Shown here: piece after piece, positions 55,888 to 63,345 of the stretch
Layout of the letters: each line of letters begins with the position of its first letter
Position numbering within the stretch: position 1 is the stretch's first letter
Assembly: GCF_012979275.1 (NCBI RefSeq)
Contig: NZ_JABASZ010000037.1
Span: 62,001 to 126,000 of the forward strand
Direction of reading: 5' to 3'
From: Pseudopontixanthobacter vadosimaris
Lineage (GTDB): Bacteria; Pseudomonadota; Alphaproteobacteria; Sphingomonadales; Sphingomonadaceae
DNA length: 64,000 bases
Notes under the pieces: model-generated
Databases searched by the model: none
Told to the model about the DNA's origin: nothing
The model's input: the letters and a program-made list of their open reading frames with translations, nothing else
Made by a program: the position numbers and the translations under genes

Positions 55888-55903
55888 TGGATGCCCCGCG
55901 AGG
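55888..55903 (+). repeat. Right attachment repeat (attR core, within tRNA-Gln)
   Basis: TGGATGCCCCGCGAGG, the 3' end including CCA of the tRNA-Gln gene; same as 45586-45601. Confidence 0.88.
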
Positions 55904-55961
55904 ATTCGAACCTCGATTGACGGAGTCAGAGTCCGTAGTCTTGCCATTAGACGACGGGGCA
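55888..55961 (-). tRNA. tRNA-Gln (CTG), integration target
   Basis: Minus-strand cloverleaf with acceptor TGCCCCG/CGGGGCA, D-arm TCGTCTAATGGCAAGAC, anticodon stem ACGGACT-CTG-ACTCCGT and T-arm CGAGGTTCGAATCCTCG. Anticodon CTG reads CAG (Gln). Discriminator T and an encoded CCA. The gene stays intact because the element carries a copy of its 3' end. Confidence 0.96.
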
Positions 55962-56148
55962 ATCGTGGGGGCCTCTAGAGTGCGGCAATTAACGGGTCAA
56001 GGCACTTTTGCCCGCGGTGCCGCAGCGGGATGCTCCGCTTGCCGGCGCGCTGCCGATTGCGGCTGCCCTTGCCCTGCTGCCGCTGCCGCGCTAGCATTCC
56101 CGACAGGTCCCCGTGCGAACTGCGCGGGAGGAAAAGAAAGTATCAGAT

Positions 56149-57465
56149 ATGGCGGATTCCATTCCGCCGGACGTCACCGACAAGGCTGGTGGCAAGAAAG
56201 GCGCAGGATCGGGTAAGGTCGCCGATTTCCGCTACAAGCGTCCCTCCCAGCCCAAACAGCGCCGTCCCGAAAAGTCGGGGCAGCAGGCGCACGGAACCGG
56301 CCCGTCGAAGGGGCCCCGTCCGGACCGCAAGCGGCCGCGAAAGGCCGACAAGACGAAGCAGCGGGGTCGCGCCGACGCAAATGGGCAGGATGGCGATCGG
56401 CCCACCGGGGCGCAGATCGCAGGCGCCGGACGCAAGCCGAACGCCGCAGGCGGCGCTGGCCATTCCCGAGTGCCCGCCGGGCGGCAGGCCTATGCCGCGC
56501 TGGATCTTGGCACCAACAACTGCCGCCTGTTGATCGCGCGCCCTTCAGGGCCGGATTTCACCGTGATCGACGCCTTCAGCCGGGTGGTCAGGCTGGGCGA
56601 AGGCCTCGCCATGTCGGGGCGGTTGAGCGATATTGCCATGGACCGGGCATTGGGCGCCCTGCATGTCTGCGCCGAGAAACTGCGCCGCCGGAACGTCCAT
56701 CTGGCGCGCTCGGTGGCGACCGAGGCCTGCCGGCGCGCGGCGAACGGGGCCCGCTTCATCGAAAGGGTGCGCGAGGAAACCGGGATCGTCCTCGATATCA
56801 TCTCGGCGCAGGAAGAAGCCCGTCTTGCCGTGCTCGGCTGCCATGTCCTGCTGGAGAGCGGGGCGGGCCAGGCAGTGATCTTCGACATTGGCGGCGGATC
56901 GACCGAACTCGTGCTGATCGAACCCGGCGGCCCGGTGCCGCGTATCGTCGATTGGCAAAGCGTGCCCTGGGGCGTCGTCTCGCTGACGGATACCGTCGGC
57001 AGGTCCGAAGGTGACACGCGCGATGCACGCCTTGCCCGCTATGCCGAAATGCGGCGGCTCGTCTCGGGCAGCTTCGCGCCCTTCGCCGGGCGGGTCGCCG
57101 ATGCCGCACGGGGCGAAGACATCCGCCTGCTCGGCACCAGCGGCACGGTGACGACGCTCGCCAGCCTGCATCTCGAACTGCCGCAATATGATCGCCGTGC
57201 GGTCGACGGGCTGATCGTCCCCTCGGCATCCATGCGCGGCATCAGCGACCGGCTGTCGGCCATGTCTCCGGCCGAGCGGCGCGCCCTGCCCTGCATCGGA
57301 AACGATCGCGCCGACCTGGTCGTGGCGGGCTGCGCGATTCTGGAAAGCATTCTCGATCTCTGGCCAGCCGACCGGCTTGGCGTGGCGGATCGCGGCATAC
57401 GCGAAGGTATCCTGCGCAGCCTCATGGCTGCGGATCATGCCGATCTGGCGAGGGCAGAAGCATGA
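56149..57465 (+). CDS. Ppx/GppA phosphatase family protein with basic N-terminal extension
   Basis: Exopolyphosphatase or pppGpp 5'-phosphohydrolase of the actin-like ASKHA fold. Core motifs are AALDLGTNNCRLLIARP (phosphate 1), VATEACRRAANG, ISAQEEARLAVLG and FDIGGGSTELVLIEPGG (phosphate 2), with LLGTSGTVTTLA later. The core covers about residues 115-438; before it are about 110 residues rich in Lys, Arg, Gly and Pro, looking disordered and possibly nucleic-acid or polyphosphate binding. ATG 56149 is preferred; a GTG at 56113 is possible. Coupled to rlmE by ATGA. Confidence 0.88.
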   Translation: MADSIPPDVTDKAGGKKGAGSGKVADFRYKRPSQPKQRRPEKSGQQAHGTGPSKGPRPDRKRPRKADKTKQRGRADANGQDGDRPTGAQIAGAGRKPNAAGGAGHSRVPAGRQAYAALDLGTNNCRLLIARPSGPDFTVIDAFSRVVRLGEGLAMSGRLSDIAMDRALGALHVCAEKLRRRNVHLARSVATEACRRAANGARFIERVREETGIVLDIISAQEEARLAVLGCHVLLESGAGQAVIFDIGGGSTELVLIEPGGPVPRIVDWQSVPWGVVSLTDTVGRSEGDTRDARLARYAEMRRLVSGSFAPFAGRVADAARGEDIRLLGTSGTVTTLASLHLELPQYDRRAVDGLIVPSASMRGISDRLSAMSPAERRALPCIGNDRADLVVAGCAILESILDLWPADRLGVADRGIREGILRSLMAADHADLARAEA

Positions 57466-58127
57466 GAGGTTCACGCAGCGATCCGGACAAGCGCGTCCGC
57501 ACGGCGAAGGGCCGCACCGCGTCCAGTACCCGGTGGCTGGAACGGCAATTGAACGATCCTTACGTCAAACAGGCGAAGGCCGACGGCTATCGCAGCCGCG
57601 CGGCCTACAAGCTGCTGGAACTGGACGAGCGTTTCGCCCTGGTGAAGGGTGCGAGGCGCGTGGTCGATCTGGGGATCGCGCCGGGCGGCTGGGCACAGGT
57701 GGTCCGCAAGATCTCCCCCAAAGCGGCCATCGTCGGGATCGATCTGCTCGAAGTGGAGCCGCTGGAGGGGGTTACCATCCTGCAGATGGATTTCATGGCC
57801 GATGCCGCGCCAGACATGCTGACACAGGCGCTGGACGGACCGCCCGATCTGGTCCTGTCGGACATGGCGGCAAATACCGTGGGTCACAAGCAGACCGATC
57901 ATCTGCGCACCATGGGCCTTGTCGAAGCGGCCGCCGACTTCGCCATCCAGACCTTGGCACCCAATGGCGCCTTCGTGGCGAAGGTACTGGCCGGCGGAAC
58001 CGACAAGGAACTGCTCGACCTGCTGAAGCGGCATTTCCGCACCGTGAAGCATGCCAAACCGCCCGCCAGCCGCAAAGGCAGTTCGGAATGGTATGTCATC
58101 GCGCAAGGCCGCAAACCGCAGGTTTAA
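57462..58127 (+). CDS. rlmE: 23S rRNA (uridine-2'-O)-methyltransferase RlmE
   Basis: FtsJ-type enzyme for U2552 of 23S rRNA, 221 residues. The K-D-K-E tetrad is visible: Lys in SRAAYKLLELDER, Asp in LSDMAANTVGH, Lys in FVAKVLAGGT and Glu in GSSEWYVIA; the SAM loop is DLGIAPGGWAQ. Overlaps the Ppx gene by ATGA, an association common in alphaproteobacteria. Confidence 0.95.
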   Translation: MRGSRSDPDKRVRTAKGRTASSTRWLERQLNDPYVKQAKADGYRSRAAYKLLELDERFALVKGARRVVDLGIAPGGWAQVVRKISPKAAIVGIDLLEVEPLEGVTILQMDFMADAAPDMLTQALDGPPDLVLSDMAANTVGHKQTDHLRTMGLVEAAADFAIQTLAPNGAFVAKVLAGGTDKELLDLLKRHFRTVKHAKPPASRKGSSEWYVIAQGRKPQV

Positions 58128-58229
58128 GGCATGGCCGGACGCAGAGCTATTGCGCGTGATTTACAGTCATTGCGACAGGTGGGCTGATTCAGACCTGTGG
58201 CTTGGCGTAAGCGGCAGCCGAACCGCCTG

Positions 58230-58928
58230 TCACTCGCCCGGCTTGGTGCCGCTGTTCGATACCGCGGCACCTGCGCCGGGCACCGGCTGTTCGTCGGACA
58301 TCGCGCCCGCTGCCTGAGCAGCGCTGTCGATGCCGCCGCCCTCGATCGGACCCGGCCCTTCCGCAGCGCCGTCAATGCCCACTTCCTCTCCCAGTATCGG
58401 TTCGGCTTCGGGTTCCGGCAGCGGCGGCCCGCCGCCATTTTCGCGCAGATACAGAATGACGGCAGCGCGATCTTCGGCGCTGGACAGTCCGGCGAAGCTC
58501 ATCTTGGTGCCCGAAGCAAAGGCACGCGGGCTTTTCAGCCAGGCGTCCATCGCCTCGTAATCCCATTCGCCGCCATGTTCGGCCAGGGCCGAGCTATAGG
58601 CGAACCCTGCGGCATGCTTGCCGATGGGCTTGCCGAGAACGCCCCACAGGTTCGGGCCGATACCATTGGCGCCGCCCTGCGCGATGGAATGGCAGGCTGT
58701 GCATTTGGCAAACACCTTCTCACCGGCAAGCGCATCGGCGCTGGCGAGCAGGGTGGCGAGCGACGGGCCGGCTTCCCCGCCGCCTTCCTCGACGACACCT
58801 TCGATGGGATAGCCCATCTCCTCGGGCCGTTCAGTCTCGAACCAGCGGGAGGAAATGCTGGAAAGGCCCAGCGCCACGATCGCGGCACCCAGTACCCAGC
58901 CAGCGGCGGTGTTGAAACGATCGTCCAT
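58230..58928 (-). CDS. Membrane-anchored class I cytochrome c
   Basis: Electron carrier of 232 residues. An N-terminal helix (about 8-26, AGWVLGAAIVALGLSS) anchors it; the heme motif CTACH is at Cys76/Cys79/His80 and the distal Met in GTKMSFAGL. The last 55 residues form an acidic, Pro/Gly/Ala-rich tail (PEPEAEPILGEEVG). Similar to CycM-type cytochrome c552, which carries electrons to a terminal oxidase. It is divergent from pheA. Confidence 0.92.
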   Translation of the reverse strand: MDDRFNTAAGWVLGAAIVALGLSSISSRWFETERPEEMGYPIEGVVEEGGGEAGPSLATLLASADALAGEKVFAKCTACHSIAQGGANGIGPNLWGVLGKPIGKHAAGFAYSSALAEHGGEWDYEAMDAWLKSPRAFASGTKMSFAGLSSAEDRAAVILYLRENGGGPPLPEPEAEPILGEEVGIDGAAEGPGPIEGGGIDSAAQAAGAMSDEQPVPGAGAAVSNSGTKPGE

Positions 58929-59115
58929 AATCTATCGCGTCTCTACATTTGCCTGCCCGTCGAATCCTGCCGCACATACGGCAGGGGCAGATTTGCCGCA
59001 TGCTCTAGTCAGGCCTGCCGCGAGTTGCAAGAGGCTGCCCTGCCGGAGCAGCGCTTCGCCCGCGCCAAGGGCATATTGCTTGCCCCGCTGCCGGTCCCCC
59101 TTTAGCGGGGCCGCC

Positions 59116-60030
59116 ATGCGCAGCTTCCCAGCCCCAGCCCTCGCCATGGTCGAAAAGATGCAGGCCGCGGCCGCAGCAGAGCCATCCCGCGCCATCGCCC
59201 TGCAGGGCGCGCCGGGCGCAAATTCGCACCGCGCGGCGCAGGAATTCGCGCCGGAGGCGCTGCCGCTGCCCTGCTTCAGTTTCGAAGACGCCATCGAAGC
59301 CGTGAAGAATGGCCGCGCCGGTTCCGCGATCATTCCTATCGAGAACAGCCAGCACGGCCGGGTAGCCGACATCCATTTCCTGCTGCCGGAAAGCGGCCTT
59401 GCCATCGTGGCCGAACATTTCATGCCGATCCATCATGCCCTGATGGGCCTGCGCGGAGCCGATGGTGCGATCGGCCCGTTCGAGGCTGCCTACAGCCACC
59501 CGCAGGCACTGGGCCAGTCGCGCCATTACCTGCAGGAACGCGGCATCGTGCCGCTCAGCTACGCAGATACCGCCGGCGCCGCCGCCTATGTCGCCGAATT
59601 GGGCGATCCGTCCCTATGCGCCATCGCCCCTGCCATCGCCGCCGATCTTTACGGGCTTGAGATCGTCGACCGGCGCGTCGAGGATGCGGCCGACAACATG
59701 ACGCGCTTCGTCCTGCTCGCGCCCGAACCGCTCGATCCGGCGAGCCTTGCGGGCGAGGTCGCGATCACGACCTTCATCTTCGAGGTGAAGAACATTCCCG
59801 CCGCCCTGTTCAAGGCCATGGGCGGTTTTGCGACCAACGGCGTCAACATGACGAAGCTGGAGAGTTACCAGAAAGGCGCCAGCTTTTCCGCCAGCATGTT
59901 CTATGCCGACATCATCGGCGCACCCGGCGATGCCGGGGTGGACCGCGCACTGGACGAACTTGCCTTCCATTGCAAGGAACTGCGCATTCTGGGCAGCTAT
60001 CGCCAGGCACGGGGACGCGATCTGGCCTGA
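59116..60030 (+). CDS. pheA: Prephenate dehydratase
   Basis: Converts prephenate to phenylpyruvate in phenylalanine synthesis. The 304 residues have a PDT domain (about 30-205; ALQGAPGANSHRAAQEF, AIIPIENSQHGRVADIHFLL, catalytic DNMTRFVLL) and a C-terminal ACT domain (about 220-295; ALFKAMGGFATNGVNMTKLES) for allosteric control by Phe. No chorismate mutase domain, as in other alphaproteobacteria. GCGGGG precedes the ATG at 59116; a second ATG ten codons later is possible. Confidence 0.95.
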   Translation: MRSFPAPALAMVEKMQAAAAAEPSRAIALQGAPGANSHRAAQEFAPEALPLPCFSFEDAIEAVKNGRAGSAIIPIENSQHGRVADIHFLLPESGLAIVAEHFMPIHHALMGLRGADGAIGPFEAAYSHPQALGQSRHYLQERGIVPLSYADTAGAAAYVAELGDPSLCAIAPAIAADLYGLEIVDRRVEDAADNMTRFVLLAPEPLDPASLAGEVAITTFIFEVKNIPAALFKAMGGFATNGVNMTKLESYQKGASFSASMFYADIIGAPGDAGVDRALDELAFHCKELRILGSYRQARGRDLA

Positions 60031-60046
60031 TCCCCCGAAGTCGTTC

Positions 60047-60091
60047 GGGAACCTTCCCTTATTTTGGGAACCTGCCCTTATAATGACGGTT
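60047..60091 (+). promoter_or_regulatory. EcfG-type promoter with tandemly duplicated -35 region before the mechanosensitive channel
   Basis: GGAAC at 60067-60071, 16-nt spacer, GGTT at 60088-60091 resembles the general stress consensus (CGTT at -10, one base off). The 16-bp segment GGGAACCTGCCCTTAT (60066-60081) is nearly identical (15/16) to GGGAACCTTCCCTTAT (60047-60062), a 19-bp tandem repeat that duplicates the -35 box but not a -10. Confidence 0.55.
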
Positions 60092-60135
60092 GCTCTGTGT
60101 TAGGCACGCGTTACGCAAGTTCAGGGGAGAACATA

Positions 60136-61449
60136 ATGCGCATGGGCAATTACCGCTTCAACCAGGATGCAGCAGTGCAACTGGCTGAGAATATCATTCT
60201 CGCAATCATCATTCTTATCGTCACCTGGGCCTTGGCCAGGGCGGCGAAATGGGCATTCGCCAAACTCGTCGACAATGTGCGGTTTTTCCAGCGCCACACC
60301 GGCAATGGGCACAGCCTTGGTGAAAGCCTGGGCAAGATCGTCGCCCTCATCATCTGGCTGTTCGGCCTGATTGCGGTGCTCAACGTATTTGACCTTGGAC
60401 CAGTCATGGCGCCCGTGCAGCGTTTGCTGAACGACATCGCCGGCTTCATCCCGAACCTGATCGGCGCTGCGCTGATCTTCTTCATCGGCCTGATGATTGC
60501 GCGCATCCTGCGTGATCTGACGGTGACTGCCCTCCAGACCTTCGATTTCGACAAATGGGTCAATCGCGGCGGCGCTGCCGAAGTCACCGGCAATCACAAG
60601 ATCAGCCAGACCATCGGCACGATCGTTTTCGTGCTGATCATCATTCCTGTCGCCATCATGGCGCTGGAAGCCTTGGACCTGCAGACGATTTCCGAACCCG
60701 CCAGCAACATGCTCGCATTGATCTTCGATGCCATTCCGCGCATCATCGGCGCGGCCATCCTGCTCGGCATCGGCTATCTGATCAGCAAGTTCGTCGTGGA
60801 AATCCTGAAGGAAATCCTGCCCGGCCTGGGTGTCGACCGCGCCATCGGTTCGACCGATATCCTGCCGGCAGGCACCAGCATCACGAGCATCATCGCCCGC
60901 ATCGCGCAGATTGCCATCATCCTGTTCTTTGCCATCGCGGCAACGCGCCTGCTCGGGTTTCCCGAACTGACACAGATCCTCGACGCGGTGCTCGAACTGG
61001 GTGCGCAGATCATCTTCGGCGCGGTCGTCATCGTGATCGGCTTCATGATCGCCCGCCTGCTGGAACGGATGATCGGGGGCGGCGAAGGCGAAAGCAGCCT
61101 TGCCGGACAGATCGTGAAATGGGCCACCATCATCCTGTTCACCTTCATGGGCCTGCGCTTCATGAGCGTGGGCGAGAACATCATCGAGATGGCGTTTGCA
61201 GCACTGGTGATCGCAGGCGCGGTCGCCTTCGGTGTCGGCGGAGCGCTCGCCTTCGGTCTTGGCGGCCGTCAGTGGGCCGGTCGCAAGCTGGAGGAAATGG
61301 ACAGCAAGGTGCGTGAAGAGCGCAGCAAGCTGAAATCTTCGGGCAGCAGCAGCCGCAGCACCGCCGTTTCGGCGCCGGCAACCAGCGCCGCTTCGCAGCG
61401 GACGACCGATCCGATCGTCCGCGACGACGATCTGCCCCCCGGGGCCTGA
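60136..61449 (+). CDS. Mechanosensitive ion channel family protein (conserved TM helix repeats)
   Basis: A 437-residue inner-membrane protein with about 8-10 helices arranged as repeats of the small MscS-related unit (ILAIIILIVTWALARAAKWAF, NLIGAALIFFIGLMIARILRDL, IIGAAILLGIGYLISKFVVEIL, IIFGAVVIVIGFMIARLLERM). Segments AFGVGGALAFGLGGRQW near the end match the pore-lining Gly/Ala motif of MscS. It has a soluble C-terminal tail of 60 residues. It may open under hypo-osmotic stress. AGGGGAGA precedes the ATG. A likely EcfG-type promoter suggests general stress control. Confidence 0.85.
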   Translation: MRMGNYRFNQDAAVQLAENIILAIIILIVTWALARAAKWAFAKLVDNVRFFQRHTGNGHSLGESLGKIVALIIWLFGLIAVLNVFDLGPVMAPVQRLLNDIAGFIPNLIGAALIFFIGLMIARILRDLTVTALQTFDFDKWVNRGGAAEVTGNHKISQTIGTIVFVLIIIPVAIMALEALDLQTISEPASNMLALIFDAIPRIIGAAILLGIGYLISKFVVEILKEILPGLGVDRAIGSTDILPAGTSITSIIARIAQIAIILFFAIAATRLLGFPELTQILDAVLELGAQIIFGAVVIVIGFMIARLLERMIGGGEGESSLAGQIVKWATIILFTFMGLRFMSVGENIIEMAFAALVIAGAVAFGVGGALAFGLGGRQWAGRKLEEMDSKVREERSKLKSSGSSSRSTAVSAPATSAASQRTTDPIVRDDDLPPGA

Positions 61450-61507
61450 TCGCTGACGAAGCGATGGCTTGAAACCATCGCCTGAATACAGATAGGGGCG
61501 CGGGATC

Positions 61508-62020
61508 ATGATCCTGCGCCCCGCTTCTTTGGACGATACCAAATCTCTTGCCGCACTGGGCCGCGACAGCTTCGTCGCTGCTTTCGGGCATATCTACCAG
61601 ACGCCCGATCTCAAACGCTTTCTGCAGAACGTCTATGCGCCGGAAGTGGTCGCCCGCGAAATCGCGCATCCGGACCGGATTTACTGTCTGGCGATCATGG
61701 ACGAGCGGCTCGCCGGCTTCTGCAAGCTTGCCCTTGCCAGTCCCTATGCCGCCTGTTCCGATGCCCGGAGCCCGATCGCACTCGGCCAGCTCTATACGCA
61801 GCCCGATCTGACGGGCCGGGGTTTGGGCGCAGCCTTGATGGATTGGACGCTGGAGGAAGCGAGGCGTCGGAATGCGGACGCCATCCAGTTGACCGTTTAC
61901 AGCGACAATCCCGGAGCGCAGCGGTTCTATGCGCGCTATGGCTTCACCAAGATTGCCGATGTGGATTTCTGGGTAGGCAATCACCGGGACGATGAATTCC
62001 TGTTCGAACTGCGGCTGTAA
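61508..62020 (+). CDS. GNAT family N-acetyltransferase
   Basis: A 170-residue acetyltransferase: MILRPASLDDTKSLAALGRDSF at the start, the acetyl-CoA loop LTGRGLGAALMDWTLEEA, QLTVYSDNPGAQRFYARYGF and a final EFLFEL. A complete GNAT fold resembling RimI-like enzymes; substrate unknown. A weak hairpin (GCGATGG/CCATCGC) lies before it. Independent of the upstream channel gene by 58 bp. Confidence 0.9.
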   Translation: MILRPASLDDTKSLAALGRDSFVAAFGHIYQTPDLKRFLQNVYAPEVVAREIAHPDRIYCLAIMDERLAGFCKLALASPYAACSDARSPIALGQLYTQPDLTGRGLGAALMDWTLEEARRRNADAIQLTVYSDNPGAQRFYARYGFTKIADVDFWVGNHRDDEFLFELRL

Positions 62021-62209
62021 CGAACACTACATTCGCTCGCAGGCACCTGACCGGAGGCAATTCCCAGTTCACTCCGAACCTGTTAAGGCGGCTGTGATGA
62101 CCGACGCTGCGACCCTGCTGCGACTTCGCTGCCATCCGGCGGCAAGGCTCCGGCCGCAGCAGATGTGCCCCTGCCCTGATCCTTCCGAACCAGAGAACGG
62201 CCCCCACCC

Positions 62210-63343
62210 ATGAATGCCATCCGCCCCTGGCGCACCATCGAGCGCCGCAAGAGCCGCCAGATCATGGTCGGCAACACGCCCGTCGGCGGCGATGCTCCCA
62301 TTACCGTTCAGACGATGACCAACACGCTGACATCCGATGCGCGCGCGACAATCGACCAGATTCGCCGGTGCGAGGAAGCGGGGGCGGACATCATCCGCGT
62401 CTCCTGCCCCGATCGGGAAAGCACGGCAGCCTTCGGCAAGATCGTCAGGGCCGCGCGCGTGCCGCTGGTCGCCGATATCCATTTTCATTACAAGCGCGCG
62501 CTGGAGGCTGCCGATGCCGGTGCCGCCTGCCTCCGCATCAACCCCGGAAATATCGGCAGCAGCGAACGGGTGGCAGAAGTCGTCCGTGCCGCAAAGGCGA
62601 ATGGCTGCGCGATCCGTATCGGGGTGAATGCCGGCAGCCTCGAACGTGACCTGCTGGAAAAATATGGCGAACCCTGCCCCGAAGCGCTGGTCGAAAGCGC
62701 GATGGATCATATCAAGCTGCTGCAGGATCATGACTTCCACGAATATAAGGTCGCGGTGAAGGCCAGCGACGTGTTCCTGGCCGTAGCCGCCTATCAGGGC
62801 CTGGCCGATGCCGTCGACTGCCCGCTGCATCTCGGCATCACGGAGGCAGGCGGGTTGATCGGCGGCACGGTCAAGAGCAGCATCGGCCTCGGCAATTTGC
62901 TCTGGTCGGGTATCGGCGACACCATCCGCGTGTCCTTGTCAGCGGAACCGGAAGAGGAAATTCGCGTCGGTTTCGAGATGCTGAAGGCGCTGGGCCTGCG
63001 CACCCGCGGCGTGCGGGTGGTATCCTGCCCCTCCTGCGCGCGGCAGGGTTTCGATGTCATCCGCACCGTCCAGGCGCTGGAGGAGCGGTTGCAGCACATC
63101 AAGACGCCGCTGTCGCTGTCCGTCCTCGGCTGTGTGGTCAACGGCCCCGGCGAGGCGCGCGAGACCGATATCGGCATCACCGGCGGCGGCGCGGGCAAGC
63201 ACATGGTCTATCTGTCGGGCGTGACCGACCATCATGTGCAGAGCGCCGACATGCTCGACCACATCGTCGATCTGGTCGAGGCGAAGGCTGCCGAGATCGA
63301 GGATTCGATGAATGATGCCGGGCGGTTGGCGGCGGCGGAATAG
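62210..63343 (+). CDS. ispG: 4-hydroxy-3-methylbut-2-en-1-yl diphosphate synthase (flavodoxin)
   Basis: Penultimate MEP-pathway enzyme for isoprenoids, 377 residues. TIM barrel ([65 protein letters not shown]) plus the C-terminal [4Fe-4S] domain with [13 protein letters not shown] and [19 protein letters not shown]. The three cluster Cys (SCPSC and GCVVNG) and the following Glu are present. ispG is complete. The 190 bp before it hold no gene I recognise. Confidence 0.97.
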   Translation: MNAIRPWRTIERRKSRQIMVGNTPVGGDAPITVQTMTNTLTSDARATIDQIRRCEEAGADIIRVSCPDRESTAAFGKIVRAARVPLVADIHFHYKRALEAADAGAACLRINPGNIGSSERVAEVVRAAKANGCAIRIGVNAGSLERDLLEKYGEPCPEALVESAMDHIKLLQDHDFHEYKVAVKASDVFLAVAAYQGLADAVDCPLHLGITEAGGLIGGTVKSSIGLGNLLWSGIGDTIRVSLSAEPEEEIRVGFEMLKALGLRTRGVRVVSCPSCARQGFDVIRTVQALEERLQHIKTPLSLSVLGCVVNGPGEARETDIGITGGGAGKHMVYLSGVTDHHVQSADMLDHIVDLVEAKAAEIEDSMNDAGRLAAAE

Positions 63344-63345
63344 GC

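Larger units (their letters stand above)
45586..55903 (+). mobile_element. 10.3-kb integrated element in tRNA-Gln: putative capsid-forming phage satellite (cf-PICI-like)
   Basis: Bounded by the 16-bp direct repeat TGGATGCCCCGCGAGG, which is the CCA-containing 3' end of tRNA-Gln. Contents in order, nearly all on the plus strand: Toprim-AAA replication protein, two small proteins, HNH nuclease, TerL, (one small minus-strand gene), an acidic protein, a HTH-like regulator, major capsid, prohead protease, portal, a 65-residue protein and a tyrosine integrase. No tail, tape-measure, lysis, small terminase or connector gene was recognised. Reading frames are intact and overlapping, arguing against decay. 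Best fit is a satellite that makes its own small capsid and borrows tails; a naturally reduced prophage is the alternative. Confidence 0.8.
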
